A stretch of DNA of 64,000 bases from Narthecium ossifragum. Lineage: Eukaryota > Streptophyta > Magnoliopsida > Dioscoreales > Nartheciaceae. Position numbers and translations under genes: made by a program. The stretch spans positions 4,316,896 through 4,380,895 of the forward strand of contig OY986963.1 in assembly GCA_963920575.1 (NCBI GenBank). Direction: 5' to 3'. This document shows, in pieces, positions 11,260 to 24,196 of the stretch; the stretch's first letter is position 1, and each line of letters opens with the position of its first letter. Under the pieces are notes generated by a model that worked only from the letters and a program-made list of their open reading frames with translations, made no database searches and was not told the DNA's origin.

Positions 11260-14200
11260 CATCGCTGTTCAGCACCCCATAAAGACCCAGCTTTTCCCCA
11301 GTACTTCACTACATCCCCAGCTTAGGCAGTCCTCTTTCTCTGTTTTCTTGAGCTTTGCTTGTCTTCTCCTGTGAAGAGGGACATCAAATATAGGACAAGC
11401 CTTAGCACCATTAAAGTCTATCAACTAAGAAGGCAGTATTGAGTGCCTATGCTTCTTGGAAGCTTTGGATCTCATTGGCCCATCCTTGCTTTCCTTGAAG
11501 AAAGTATGGTTACTTTCGATTGCCTTCAAATGTGTCCCCAATGCAGGCTGTGGTCCCTGAGCTGCTGGAGAGGTTTTGACCCTCCAACCAGAAATGGTGG
11601 CTGGAAATTGAGTGCCCCATGGCTGTGGTTGTGGTCATGATGCTTCTCTTGTTTTGGATCTCATCACAATGATGATGATGACCCGTGGCCAGGTGCACGA
11701 AACTGTGGCCCCATGCGCTTGTTCTGAAGCAGCTAGTGACCCTAGCTCTGAATACCAATGCACATTGTTTCAACTTAAGTCAAGCAGTTATTGTGTGATT
11801 GGAATATGAAGTCCCCCCCATATGAATAAATGTAAAACAAGCACATATGATAATGGCGAGAATTGACTGAAACATAGGCCATTTTATAGAAATATATGTT
11901 ATCTTAAAGTCTGATAGAGGTTTTTTGTCCACATTCAAGAGCATGTTCCCATGGGTTTCAAAATCATATACACTTCATACAAAATAGATGATATAAGTCT
12001 TTCCAATCCACCTGCAACATGGGTCTCCAATTTCTTTAATTTTGGATGGCTGCTTTAGATAAAAAGGAAACCAGCTTCTGAACTACTTGGGGAACAGACA
12101 TAAAACTAATCAAGAGGAGTGCCAATCAGAGGACAATAGACAGTGCAAGCATGAATGAAAAATTAAGCCTAACATGTGAGAAAGGACAATGGCCATGTGA
12201 GAGATCAAGGGGGGATGTATTAATCTAACAGTATGAACTATTGTTAATGAAGATGAGTAGGTAACATCAACTGCATTGACCTCACAGAAGCTGTTTCAGA
12301 GTAGAGGACTCGTATTGAATGGCTCACACACACACCTAAGTTCAATGAATAGTGGAAGTTCACAGGCATTAAAAAGGAGGGACAAGCAAAGATCGCATGA
12401 GAAAACATAGGCCCACATGAGATACTAAATGAGGGAATGCATACCTAAAACATGAAGATTTGGTGAGTTGTGAGTCATATAAGAAGGGGAGATTTTATTT
12501 CCCTGACAGGAATGAATTGGATTTGTCACTTTCTAATCCACTGTTGCATGTGGATGAAAGGGACATATGGCTGAAAAGGGATTTCAAAAATCTTTAGGAC
12601 CAGCTCTGTTTCCTGGCTGCTTAAAAATTATGAGTTTCAACAGTATCATAGAAAGAAGTAATCAGAATTTGACCGTCTGAAGGAAAGCTTATGAGCGGCT
12701 GGAGACCAGAATTTACAGCCACAGGGTTTCTTCAGCTGAAAGCATACAAACTCCAAACCAAAGTATTTTACTGATCTTGCTCACTATATTAACCAAGATC
12801 AAACAAAAAGCTTTTTCCCAAAAACAATTTGCTAGACTTAAACAATAATACAAGAAGTAACCTGCTACTTGGGATAGTATAAAGTCTTGTTCAGTTTTTG
12901 GTAATTGGATACGATGGAACCACCATTCAAGACAGGCTAAAACATGCTTGGATGCAGAGAAGGAATGCTGAAGGAGACGCCAGAAGAAACAGGGACATAT
13001 AGCTGTACAACAGTGCAGACAGCTTACATGAAACTATGCTTTGGAATTAAAGATACACCAAGGTACTTCCTCTTGTTTTTTAGGACCACAGACAACTACC
13101 CTGAGGAATAACTCTCGACACTTTACCCAAACACCATACAACCAAAGCTAACAGCGACAGCTCCCAACCAATTCCATCTTACGGTTCTCCAGAAATATTA
13201 TGTGAAAATGAATGCTATGAAATGTGTACAACTAGAATAATTTCTTCATGTGCATGCAAATTCATGTGATTAATTGTTCACTCAACTTTCACAAAGAAAG
13301 CGACGCTTGCTGAGATCATTTTCAGGGAAACAGAGAAGGAAACATGTATGAGAAACAATAGGCCAAAATTACCACCTAGGTAGAGGCAAGATCTCCTAGT
13401 GAACCAACTACTGTTCAGTAACAACCAATAACATCTCTTTAGAATAGCAGAACTGCGAACAAAAACTCCAATTTACATCCAAACAGCACAAAAGAAGCCA
13501 CAAACCGTGTCAGATGAAGTACAAGCTTGTAGCATGGATTTTCGGAGTGGAAAAAATTTGACGGATAGCATAAACCCCAACTACAAGCGATGTCATGCAC
13601 TTTATCCATGCTTTGGGAACAATCATCAAATAAGTCTGGCAGGTAAACTAGCACAGTAAGTGCCATAGATCATCCATACAAACAATTGGAGAAGCTTACG
13701 TTGCAATTGGATAAATGCAAGCTTTGTCTCTCTCATTTTTAGTCTATTCTAGCCACATATTTCCCTCTTTGTTCACCCATCTAATATGAAATAACTGTAT
13801 TTAACACTGAGCTAGCTCTCCAACAAAAAGATTAGCAGCATAATTTTTCTGCCAGTTCCTTCTCCTTAATTCTACAGCTATCCTTCCAGGTTTTACCATG
13901 TTCGTATCCTCACAAAGTCAAGTTCTATTTGTGCATCTCTTTCCACCTGTCACTTCGTTCTGTGTAACGAAGCAGACTATAATCTCTGTGAAACGCAGCT
14001 TATTGTCAACAGCAGGACTTGTAACACCACCCAAAAAAATCAGCTTCTCTCCAAAAACTTCCTGTTCTACCTGATATAGATGTTTCTCTTCCCAATCTCT
14101 TGTACAATCGATCAATAATGAAACCTGCAATGCCATGCCCATGAAATTATTTGATTACGACCTTGCTTTCCATTTTCACAATTATTTCCACTTAATATAC

Positions 14201-15744
14201 AATACAATGCACCATTCATAACAGCCTTCCGCATGCGAATCCAAATTGATCTGAGGGCTACTCATTTTTTCTAGTTCTGCTTGATCTCCTCCATAATATC
14301 ATGTCATGTTTTACTAGTTCAAGTTTGGAGATAATTATATCTTACCAAAAAAATTGTCTCATAATTGCACGTTTTCCGCATGACAATATTTGATAAACGG
14401 CTTATTTCTCTAAATCAACCTCTACACATCCTAACTTCTCTTTCTTTTTATGTCTTTTTACTAATAGCATTTAATGCCATAATGAGATCTACTTTCACTT
14501 GTTGAATCATAATGTGAATCTTCAACTGCAACACAATATGATAAGAATGTCATTCATGCATTCTATTCACCTGCCATCTCCATAGTCCAGTCATGCAATT
14601 CACAGCATACGCAATTCAAAGAAAAAACTTGTAACAGCCCATCTTGCTGGAGATTCCTTTGCGAAACAAATCCTGATGTCTAACCTTTATGCATACTCTC
14701 GGAGCTTAGAGACCAAAAGAGAATGTTTGTCAGTATCAATTTTTATCATCCTTCCATAGCACAATAGTGTCACTACTATGTTTGATTTCATGATAATTGC
14801 ACGAAGCACCTTTAAAGTCTGTAGACACATTATCTGAGTCGGTCAATGATTTACACATCTCAATTGCATTTTATTTGGTTTCTAACATCCACTTCTGCAT
14901 ACCATTGTCTTTCACATATTTACGTATTTGGTTAAATAATGGTTCGCTAGCATCCCATTTAATTCTCCAAGCCCTCATTATTCTTCAAAACAGACATCTT
15001 CATCTCATAAAAGCGGTTTAAATTGTCTCGAGCTCCAGTTGACAATTTACTCTAGACACTATTTACAAAAATAAATAGGTTTCACAATTTTTCTATGCCG
15101 TGTTTGTGTGTGAGAGAGATAATTCCAAACAATGTCTAGAACCATAAACACACTAGATGAACACTTTACAATAAGAAAACAGTCAAGGATAAAAAGTTCA
15201 GCAGAACACAAAACACGGTAAGTAGAGCACAAAAATAACAGTGACATTGATATAGGCAATATTAAAATATTAAAAGGGGGGAAAAGTTAAATGCAGCAGT
15301 AACAAACATCAGCATGCATTGGATCAAATATTTGGGCTGTTAAAGAGTTTTGAACATAGATTTCCTTGATGTCAAGTGTACAATCACATTACCCAAGCAA
15401 GAATTGCTTCTTGCATAACATGAAGACACCATACACATTAGTGTCCATGTCCAAAAAGAGAAGAAAAAGGAGAAACTAAAACTGTACCAGACCTTCCAGT
15501 CCTTAATTTACCATTCTACTCAGAATCCAATCAGTCTAAAGCCACAGGACAATTGGCGAGCGAAATGAAGCACTAGAAAGACAACTCCAAGTAAGACACC
15601 ATAACAGGTTGCCACCATCCAAAAGCCATAATAATCTAGAATAATTAGGCCTAAAGAGTATATGCCTGGGTAGCAACAATTTTCCATATAGAATGCATGA
15701 AAAAAGTGGTACAAGATAACATGCCTGCATTGGTGCAGAGCTCC
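11260..15744. other. Gene-free stretch downstream of the GRAS gene
   Basis: No exon series, RNA gene or mobile element could be supported. The open frames here are short and unconnected. The part nearest 15744 is likely to include the 3'UTR of the GRAS gene. Confidence 0.45.
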
Positions 15745-18141
15745 TCAGCACCGCCAAGCGGAAACTGAAACAAGCTCGCCACGCTGCCAATAAAGGTGTA
15801 GTGAAGCCTGACGCTTCTCAACGTGGAAGCCCCTGACCTGGACCCTTTTGAGGAGGCACTCGGCCTGTGTCTCCGTGAAATTGCTGAATTGCACCGGCAC
15901 AAAACCAGCAGAAGAGAAGAGTGTCCTCCAAGGCAGCATCTTCTCAGCAGCACGCTGGCGCCCAAGGACAGCGCTCTCGATTCTGGGCTGCAGCAAAAAG
16001 CGTTCAATTTTGTTGGCTACGTCTGGGATGGTGCCTGCTGCATCAATGGAGTCGAGGAGAACCATCGAGGATTGGAGAGAATGGAGGAAGTGATGTGAAA
16101 AGGGGAGGTCGCTGCGATCGCACCCTTGGTCGACGGAGACCACAATTTTGGGGGAGAGCTGCTTCACGAGGCGAACGATGGTCGGAATGGATGGATTGGA
16201 GGAGCCAACGGGGAGATTGACGGCGATGGCCTCGTCGTTGGACATTTCAAGTATGGCAGCAGGATCGAAGGCATCAAGGGGCATGATGTTGAATTCGAAC
16301 GGGATGCCGAGGTCGGCGGCAAAGTGAACAAGGTTGTCCCGCGTGAGATGGAGCTCAAGGGGGTGGTGAGATGCCGGGGAGACGAAAGCAGAGATCTTTA
16401 GCGAAGGAGTAGCGGGAGTGTTACTGTTGCAGCGGCGCTGGGCGAGCTCCTGCATGAAGGATGACCACTGTCCGCCCACCCCGATGTCGAAGTCGACGAC
16501 ATGAATGCGAGCAGTGTTGGTGAACTCGTCGAGGAGGGCCTGGACGCAGGTGAAGTTGGTGAACTGGAGGAGGGGGGAGACCTCAGAGAAAGCCTTGTAC
16601 GCACTAAGCTTGAGCACGACGTCGAGTGGGGTGGAGAGTGAGGTGCGTTGGGATGGGGAACCGGGGGGACTGGAGAGGAGGAGGTGGAGGGCTTCCTTAT
16701 AATAGAAGGCCGAACGGACGAGAGGCTTCCCAAGAGGAGAGGGGAGCTGGTGATTGAGCCGCGCCAATATCCCACGCGCGCTAACGGAGTTCCCGGCCTC
16801 GACAAGCTCGGCGGCCTTGAAGAGCTGGTCGACTAATGCCTGCTGCTGCTGTTGCTGGTGCTGCTGATGAGCGGCCGCCGCCATCGCTGCCTCATCTCCC
16901 GCCGCCGCCGCCTTGGGCTTCATGGCCCGCTGCTGGAGGTGGAAAGGGATCGAATGCAGCTGCGGCGGCGAGTGCTGCGGGGGCTGGGGGTTGTTGCGGC
17001 GGAGGAAAAGGTCAGGGCCAGCAGGGTCCGGGAAGGAGATCTTTGGGGAGAGCTGGGCGGTGGGGTCGGGTTGGTGGCGCTTGGGTTGGGGAGGGAGTAG
17101 GAGCTGGGGGGTTTGCTGGTGCTCGACGTACGATGGCAACGGAAGGAAGAAGGCCGGGTTTTGGGTGGCCTGGGCTTGGAGCAAGCCGGGCGTGTAAAAC
17201 TGCGGCTTCTCCTCCATAGTCTCTGCGAAGAACATTCCCGGCTGCAGTGACAAAGGCAAATTTGTAGGCGATGGCGTCGGCGAGAAGACCGGATTCATTG
17301 CTTGATTGCTGAAGCTTGGCACTTTGATGCTGGACAACGGTCCCCCGGCGGATGTTTGGCTTGATGGGGATGGAATTAGCCTATTACTGCTGCTGTTGCT
17401 GCTTATGAGAGGAGGGAACCCGGGGATGGAAGTGGTGATCCCAGACGACATTGAAGAGTTAATGGCCATGGGGTTGGAGATCGGAGGACCGATCCCAGTC
17501 ATGGCCTCGAAGCCAAAACCCGGGTCGACGAGTCCGAAGCCGAGGTCGGGATGAGACGGCTGAGATAGCAGCTGCTGCTTGGAGGGGTCGTCGATGTCGC
17601 CCATGATCCAGCGCAGGAAGGTCTGCTCCTGGCCAGGGGACGCCGCTGGCTCCGAGAGCATGGTCTCCCAGTCCTCCACGCCGCCAGAGCACTTCCCCGC
17701 CGCCTCCAGCGCGGTCGACGGGATGGGCTGCAGCTCCGCCGCCCACTCCTCCCTCCTGGAGCCGGCGCCGTCGTCGGACGCCGACGTTGGCGGCACCGGG
17801 CCTGTGGTGTTGGAGTCCGAGGTGGGCCATTTGTGGGCGGGGTTGGAGTCGGAGAGCGCCGCCACGCCGGCGGTGTCGGAGGAGCCGCCGCCGCCGCCCA
17901 GGGAGGAAGACAGGGTCGAGGTAGACGTAGGGGGACTTGGGCTCCTCCTGGTATCCAGTACCGACCTCGGCTCCGACCCCGCCTCCTTCAAGACTCCCTT
18001 CTTCCTCTTAAAACCACCACCACCACCAAGACTAGCAACACCACCCCAAAAGACCACACCCCCTTCCTCCCCTGCTCCTCCTAAAGCTCCTTCTACTTCT
18101 AAGACCCCCTTCCCCTGGAGATTAAAGGGCATCCCCCTCAT
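15745..18141 (-). CDS. HAM: GRAS transcription factor, HAIRY MERISTEM (SCL6/22/27) type
   Basis: This intronless 798-residue nuclear regulator belongs to the miR171-controlled HAM branch, which maintains shoot and root meristems (family knowledge). The start is supported by the HAM-typical N-terminus 'MRGMPFNLQGKG'. Residues 1-400 are low-complexity (Gly, Ser, Pro), with a Gln/His-rich run at about 426-434. The GRAS domain runs from about 435 to 798: leucine-rich region with the miR171-encoded 'ILARLNHQ' (458-465), VHIID variant 'IHVVDFDIGVGGQW' (546-559), the 'LKISAF' region (581-586), a PFYRE-like region near 620-715, and a terminal SAW motif (C-terminus 'SVSAWRC'). No DELLA motif is present. 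An in-frame uORF ends directly at the start codon. Confidence 0.95.
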   Translation of the reverse strand: MRGMPFNLQGKGVLEVEGALGGAGEEGGVVFWGGVASLGGGGGFKRKKGVLKEAGSEPRSVLDTRRSPSPPTSTSTLSSSLGGGGGSSDTAGVAALSDSNPAHKWPTSDSNTTGPVPPTSASDDGAGSRREEWAAELQPIPSTALEAAGKCSGGVEDWETMLSEPAASPGQEQTFLRWIMGDIDDPSKQQLLSQPSHPDLGFGLVDPGFGFEAMTGIGPPISNPMAINSSMSSGITTSIPGFPPLISSNSSSNRLIPSPSSQTSAGGPLSSIKVPSFSNQAMNPVFSPTPSPTNLPLSLQPGMFFAETMEEKPQFYTPGLLQAQATQNPAFFLPLPSYVEHQQTPQLLLPPQPKRHQPDPTAQLSPKISFPDPAGPDLFLRRNNPQPPQHSPPQLHSIPFHLQQRAMKPKAAAAGDEAAMAAAAHQQHQQQQQQALVDQLFKAAELVEAGNSVSARGILARLNHQLPSPLGKPLVRSAFYYKEALHLLLSSPPGSPSQRTSLSTPLDVVLKLSAYKAFSEVSPLLQFTNFTCVQALLDEFTNTARIHVVDFDIGVGGQWSSFMQELAQRRCNSNTPATPSLKISAFVSPASHHPLELHLTRDNLVHFAADLGIPFEFNIMPLDAFDPAAILEMSNDEAIAVNLPVGSSNPSIPTIVRLVKQLSPKIVVSVDQGCDRSDLPFSHHFLHSLQSSMVLLDSIDAAGTIPDVANKIERFLLQPRIESAVLGRQRAAEKMLPWRTLFSSAGFVPVQFSNFTETQAECLLKRVQVRGFHVEKRQASLHLYWQRGELVSVSAWRC
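16751..16771 (-). promoter_or_regulatory. miR171 target site in GRAS mRNA
   Basis: The plus strand here reads the full 21-nt miR171 sequence beginning 'tgattgagccgcgcc', so the minus-strand mRNA is perfectly complementary. It lies in the coding region and encodes 'ILARLNHQ'. Established knowledge: miR171 cleaves HAM mRNAs in the middle of this site. Confidence 0.95.
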
Positions 18142-18324
18142 CTAATACCTCCACATATAAAGCCTAGCAGAGCCCACGAACAACCCAGATCTCGCTCTTC
18201 CCCTCCTCCAACTCTCTCTCTCTCTCAAACTAACGATGCAATCTTTAGAACCGGAGCACTTCGACTTCGGAAGCCAAGATCTGAACTTTTTACACAGGCG
18301 CCTTCTCCCCCGAATCCACCGCAC
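18142..18324 (-). other. 60-codon uORF abutting the GRAS start codon
   Basis: A minus-strand ATG at 18324 opens 60 codons that end in TAG at 18142-18144, and the GRAS ATG follows with no spacer (18139-18141). Both frames are therefore the same, separated only by one stop. The peptide is Arg/Ser-rich and not recognised. Whether it lies in the transcript depends on the start site, which cannot be read here. Confidence 0.5.
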
Positions 18325-20721
18325 TGCAACACCTTTAGCAAACCAATCTTTTGAAACAAACAGCTATATCTAAGCCTCTAAGGGAGCAGCAGCTTCCTCT
18401 CGTCCTGTTCACCTTCTCTTCTATCTATCCCCCTCTCCATAGCTCTCCCACCCATCATCTCTCTCCACCTCTCTTTCCCTCTGGTTGCCTTTCTTTTCCC
18501 TCTCCTTTCTCTCGGTATGGGTTGTGTAGCTGGAGGAGTAGAAGCAGTGGTACCCTCTGCACCCTTCTCCTCTCTCTCTCTCTCTCTATCTATCCCTCTC
18601 TGTCTCTTCTCTGCCATGGATGCGTGCAACATAAAAAAGGTAATAAAGTGCCCCTCTACTCTCTCTTTCTCTCTCCTCCCCCACCACCCTTCCCTTTCTC
18701 TCTCCTCGATTCTCCCCTTATTTTACTATTTTACCTCCCTTTCCCCCCAATTTTCTCAGAAATATTATATCTTTCTCCTGCTAATTTTACTTTAATATTG
18801 AATAAAAACCATTAATCCAAATTGTTAATTATTACGCTGCAAAACAACAGTAGTGCAACAGAGCTCGAAGCCCGGGCTGTCGAAAAGTAATAATTAACGT
18901 CGTAAAAGAAAAAAGCTGGGCTCACCCCCAAAATCCCACGCCTATGACCAAAATAACCCCGCCTCTCCTCCGCGCATCACGTGACTCACGGGGGTGGATC
19001 CGGGAATTTCCACCCATCCGGGCTTTCGACCCGCTTTTGAAATTAAAAAGCGCCGAGATCCCAGGCTGTCGTCCGATACGCTACGATAAATTAAAATTTT
19101 CCCGATATCTCACCCTTTTTTTAGACCACCTGAAATAAGAAAAAACCAGAGAAATTGGGTAAAAAGGAGGTGACGGTTGGAGTTATATGGAGCTGTGATT
19201 GACCGCCTTTTTACCCGGGAACACACCAAAAAGCTAGCCACAAGTACGGGTCTCTCAGACATCCTGACTCCTGGGTATTTCTGTCATTATAAGTCTTTAA
19301 GGGGTCTATATATGTAATTTCGTTGGTCTTGTCATCGGACGGTTGGATCCAGCAGCGCTAAAGTCGAGGCATCAAGCCGGTCCCGGCGGAGTCAGCCAGT
19401 CCCGTTCGAGAACGGTGATGTCGGAGGGAGGGGTGAGGGTCCACAGGATGGACGATCGTGATTCGTTAATCTTGCTATTGTGGTCCTCCGGTTCGACACG
19501 GCAGTCATCGGAAGCTGACGTCTCGGGGAACAGTGCCGCCGTCCGCTTTATCTTGACGAAATTCCTAAGATGCCCATTTTAAACATGATGCCTACCGAGT
19601 TTGCCATTCGACACCGGATTAAAGGCGGGAAGCCTAAAAATCGTTTTTATCAGAGGGATTAGGCTCACGGTTGTTACGGTTAAAAATTTAAGTTAATCGA
19701 TATCGAGGCGTCCGAGATTTTGGGAGGGATAAAATCTCGTGAGATGGATTAGCTCATTAGCGAATGAGGATTAAGGCCTGCACGGTATGTTAATTATCAA
19801 GACATTAGCCTAAATCAGCGGAACTAATAAAGGAGGTGCATTGTTTAATTAAAATCGGTGTTTTGTTTTAGATCTAAACTGCCACCCATATGGCAGTTGA
19901 GCACCCTTTTTCGTTTCACAGTTGTGGAGAGAGAAGATATAGAAGGTTAATTTTTGTTTGCCGCGTAACAACGTTTTGATATGTTTGTCATGAAATAATT
20001 AAAACAAATTCTATTTAGCCAACGGAAATTTGAAATTATTTTTTATTCTTAAATTGACCACATGTGAAAGAAGTATATTTTTTATATAAATTTATTCTTT
20101 CCTATCAACTTGGATTTTAGTGATAATTGATACAATTCAATCTACATCCAGGACAGTTATTGGCTTTGTCCTACTGTCACCTGTTATCCTACATGAAATC
20201 CTATGTGGAGTCCTATATGACTCTAGATGGTTGGTTAGAGGTAATAGATGTGATTGATTAGAGGTAATGGAGATGATTGGCTACCCGTGTCAATAGGCAT
20301 GAACTATTGAAGTTGACTCACAAGTTGGTATCGGGGCAATATCTCTCTTAATTAAAAGGCAACAGACAAATGGTAAAATTAACGTTATCACAAATTCTTG
20401 AATAGAGATGCAACGTCATGATTCATACAGTGTGCTTGTCCAATGTAAACCTCCATTCACAATTTATGCCAAATTGGACTTGCACTAATAACGAATTCTG
20501 GTTCATCTTTGCCAACCCAACTGCGTGCTCACCGGAGCCAACTGACGGGTCCAGTCCCGGGCATCCCGGACATATGTTTGGCCCATGTATCAAACAAATA
20601 GGCTCGTGAGAGTACAACCTTTGGATCGATCGAGCACATCATGCTCCGTTCCTATAGGCCATCAACTGGCCTTGCCAAAGCTATTGTTTTGTTTTCTTCT
20701 AAAGTTTAGAGAGGTGGCTAC

Positions 20722-20767
<46 letters not shown>

Positions 20768-21573
20768 CTTCATGTGATCCCGGTATGGCTTTTTGCATGA
20801 CGTCTTCCTCGTTAAATGTGATCATATATTAGGCCAGCCATGTATTTTCTGCAAAGATAAGGATGGGTTTTCCAAGTAGAACAAACAATATATACTAGGA
20901 AGAAGGGAAAAAAAACCTAAGCAATGGTGACATTAGCATCACACACTCATAGGAAAAGAAGAGAGCATACATGTAGTTTGTCTAGGAAAAGGGAGGATTG
21001 GGGTGGTGTGGTGAATGCCAACGTGGGGGTACCTCCTTGTGAATGCCAAAAGAGAGGATTGGGGTGGTGAATGCCAAAAGGGAGAGGATTGGGGTTTAGT
21101 AGCGCGCGGGGGGGGGGGGGGGGGGCCATCCTTTGGGTCTGCTGCTATTTGTTTAGGAAAACCATGATTTGGACCTTATTGTCAGATGGCATGCATTAGT
21201 TTATCCATCCTCCCATGTGACCCCTAACAATCTCATGAAGTGGAAAGTGCCACCTTAATTACAAAAGCTAATCTCTCCTCCTATGAGAAGGAGAGGAAGA
21301 GAGAGAGAGAGAGTCTTAAAAAAATAAAAAATAGTTGCTTCTCATCATCGACTTGTTTAATTGTGTATGGCCCAAATGCTTTGCTGGCCAAGAAAGGAAG
21401 ACGGTGACATGTTCTTTCCTCTCTTCAAAGGACTTCCTGCAATCCAAGCAATGTGTACACATAAAACATGCCAACTCCTCCTGCTGCCCACTCTTGTTTG
21501 TATCCATCCAAAGGCTGCTAATACAGCCAAGTCTGCAAGGAGGACAACCAATCTTGCCATCTATACTATGTTA

Positions 21574-21607
<34 letters not shown>

Positions 21608-23635
21608 TTAAATACCCTTGTTAAATCTTCACTATTTCTTCAATTCAATTTTTAATTATTTTTTTAATAATTAGGAGTATATGTATCGAGTTTGAACTCT
21701 GTGACCATCAGTCATATTTGTACTGATGTTACGTAAGAAAAATAAAACATTTTCTATATTGATCGATACATGGTTTTGTATATATCAGAGATCATAAGTT
21801 TGTGATGTAATATGCTCATCTTTCTTCAGATGATGAGCCACTGTCCTAACCCCTGAGGAACAATGATCCATGTTAGGCTTGTAAATTTATGTTTCATAGC
21901 AAATCTACAACATAAACTTAGTAGATCTCGCATAAATGGCTTACATAGGTCTTGTTGGCCATGACATATCCAACATTTGGAGGTGCCTATGGAAAGTAAG
22001 CATGCTACTATATTTTCAAACATTAGTGCTACTTTCATAGCCTCCATGCAATTATTATTAGGTTAATGTTTGTCCCACTGATCAATAATAACTCATGAAA
22101 GGGACACTGGTTAATTTTATGAACAGCCTAATTAGGTATCATTCTTGCTATATAGATAGATCCAAGGTTCATAATATAACAGAAAACAAACTACCCATCA
22201 ACGCGTTTCGGCACCGAAATTGAAACTTAATTTAAACCTATATGGACATTAGTTAGAACAATTCATGCATATAATATAGGGGGATTTGGCGCCGGCTACC
22301 AAAAAACTATTTGGCACGGCATAAACTTCCGTTTGATTTTTTTTTTAGGCCTAAGGTCCATAAGGTTGTACAAAAGAACTAAATGCCCCTCTCACGTATC
22401 CTAATCCATCCGGGTGGATCAAACTCCTTAGATCACCGCTACTTCCTCATCAACCATGACCTCCGGCGGTTCTCAGTCACCGGATCAGCTAAAAGGCATT
22501 TCCGTCATTCATGATATTAAAGTAGCTGTATATAATCACAAGTGGATTAATCGCCTTAAAAGAACTAGGTTGGATTATCCAATGATTATTATCACTGAAC
22601 AATATCTATTGACAATTTTCCGTATAATATATATACCCATTGTTTATGAAGCCGACCACTCACTCATAGTTCTAAGCAGAAGTATGAGGACTTGTATATT
22701 AGACACCAAACACTTGTCATCGGTCGGTCGGTCGGTGTCTCCTTCAATTCAGCTACAAAACTTAAGAGTATACTTCTACAATGAAGCGTAGCGATGAGAT
22801 TAATTAATTAGAGATGTACATGTGACTTGTCTCATAAATTAATCTCCTAATTAATGTGAGTGTACAACTATATATAGATTAGTTTATGGTTTGGCGAGTA
22901 ACGTAGAAATATTGTTTCTTTAATTTCTTCTTTTCTTTGTAGGAGGGTCTGTTGTCGGTGAGCTTTTTATCCACAAAGCAATGGTTAGGAGGTTTAATTA
23001 AGAGTAAAAGTACAAGGGGTTGAGGCTTGATCACGTAATAAAGATGATCTTAGGCAAAGGAGGAGACAATGTCGGCTTTTAATTCATTTTATTTGCTAAT
23101 GTCATTTACAAGAAATCATTTTCTCTTTTCTATTTTCTATGCATAGTATTTGTTAGACATTTTAAATGGTTAGAATCATCATCTACCAGTGTATTATGAT
23201 TGGTGATTTAAAATGATATCAGAGCACAGACTAGGAATTAATCCAATATTTAATTGTTTATTTCACAATATCAAGTCAAGTAATATTACATCAATTGCTA
23301 TGAAAAAGCATCAATCTGGGTTTTTCGTCGGAAAAAAGGACAGACTTTCCCCGTAGATACAAGAAGGTTGGTTTTCTGGTCCAAAGGCTTTAATAGGGCC
23401 AGCCCAGTATATAGCCATTGAAAACAGCTGGGCCTGGGCTATAGCCCGCTTGGAACATGGTAGGGTGCTTAACGGGTTTCTAAGCCCATTGTTTCGGGGT
23501 TAAGAATGGAGTAGGGGTTAATCCCACTCTTAATCCCAAACATCAAAGTTGTGAAATATGGGCTATAGCCCGCTTGGAACATGGTAGTGTGCTTGACCGG
23601 TATTCTAAGGAAAAAAAGCTTCCGTTTCAAGTATG
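18325..23635. other. GRAS upstream region and gene-free DNA
   Basis: The first 500 bp hold long CT runs on the plus strand (GA-rich in the GRAS transcript sense), as often seen in plant leaders and promoters. The rest has no supported gene. It contains (TA)n tracts at about 20728-20765 and 21583-21606, a G17 run at about 21110-21126, minisatellite-like 'ggattggggtggtgaatgcc' units at about 20995-21085, and a direct repeat 'gggctatagcccgcttgg' at about 23436 and 23560. Confidence 0.5.
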
Positions 23636-23831
23636 ACAAAACAGTATGGTCTTCTGTTTTTTTTTTTTTTTTTTTCGAAAAGATGAGCTTAGCGGCTGGA
23701 CACTTATTACATTAGACTAATCCATCCCATTAGCATAAACAGGGCCTCCATGGATCTCCAATGCCACATATCCGGCCTGACCTGCTACAAAGTCAGCTCT
23801 ATCATTCATCTCCCTCACAAAACAGTATGGT
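23636..23831 (-). mobile_element. 5'-truncated LINE tail with 15-bp target duplications
   Basis: The body is 23651-23816. The 15-bp duplication 'acaaaacagtatggt' lies at 23636-23650 and 23817-23831. A T run at about 23656-23677 is the poly(A) tail of a minus-strand insert. The minus strand encodes an RNase H-like tail, 'REMNDRADFVAGQAGY', typical of the end of plant L1-type LINE polyproteins. Confidence 0.88.
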
Positions 23832-23920
23832 ATTTCCAAAAGTTTTATATGATTTATGCGTTGTAGGGTGTACAACGGGTCGGGTCAACAGGTTAACGGG
23901 TCGGGTTGTACCTGACGCGT

Positions 23921-24196
23921 TAATTTTTTAGGGCCTTATGACCCGCCCGTTAACCTGTTAATTTATCAACATGTTAACGGGTCAACAGGTAAACAGGTAC
24001 ATGTAACCCATTAACCCGCTATTAGTACCACATGAATAAATATAAAGTTTTAAATTACAATATATTAATCTAAAATTCAAACAACATAAGGAAGAATTTT
24101 CTTTTTAAATTCACTTGTCTTTTGATTTGTCAATCGAGGGACACTTTCGTGTTTGTTTACAAATCAGGCCAAATTCATAAATTCGAGACCAAAATA
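23921..24196. repeat. Direct repeat copy 1 inside the hAT composite
   Basis: This 276-bp block is repeated at 24893-25166 with about 95% identity by eye. Both start 'agggccttatgacccg' (after a T run) and end 'gagaccaaaat'. The second copy is cut off by the LTR-like sequence that begins at 25167. Confidence 0.85.

Noticed and set aside
17579..18145. 188-codon plus-strand frame opposite the GRAS gene
   Set aside because: It is a GC-rich shadow of the conserved GRAS N-terminus on the other strand and has no domain of its own.
22456..22791. 111-codon plus-strand frame
   Set aside because: No recognised motif, no splice partners and AT-rich random-like sequence.
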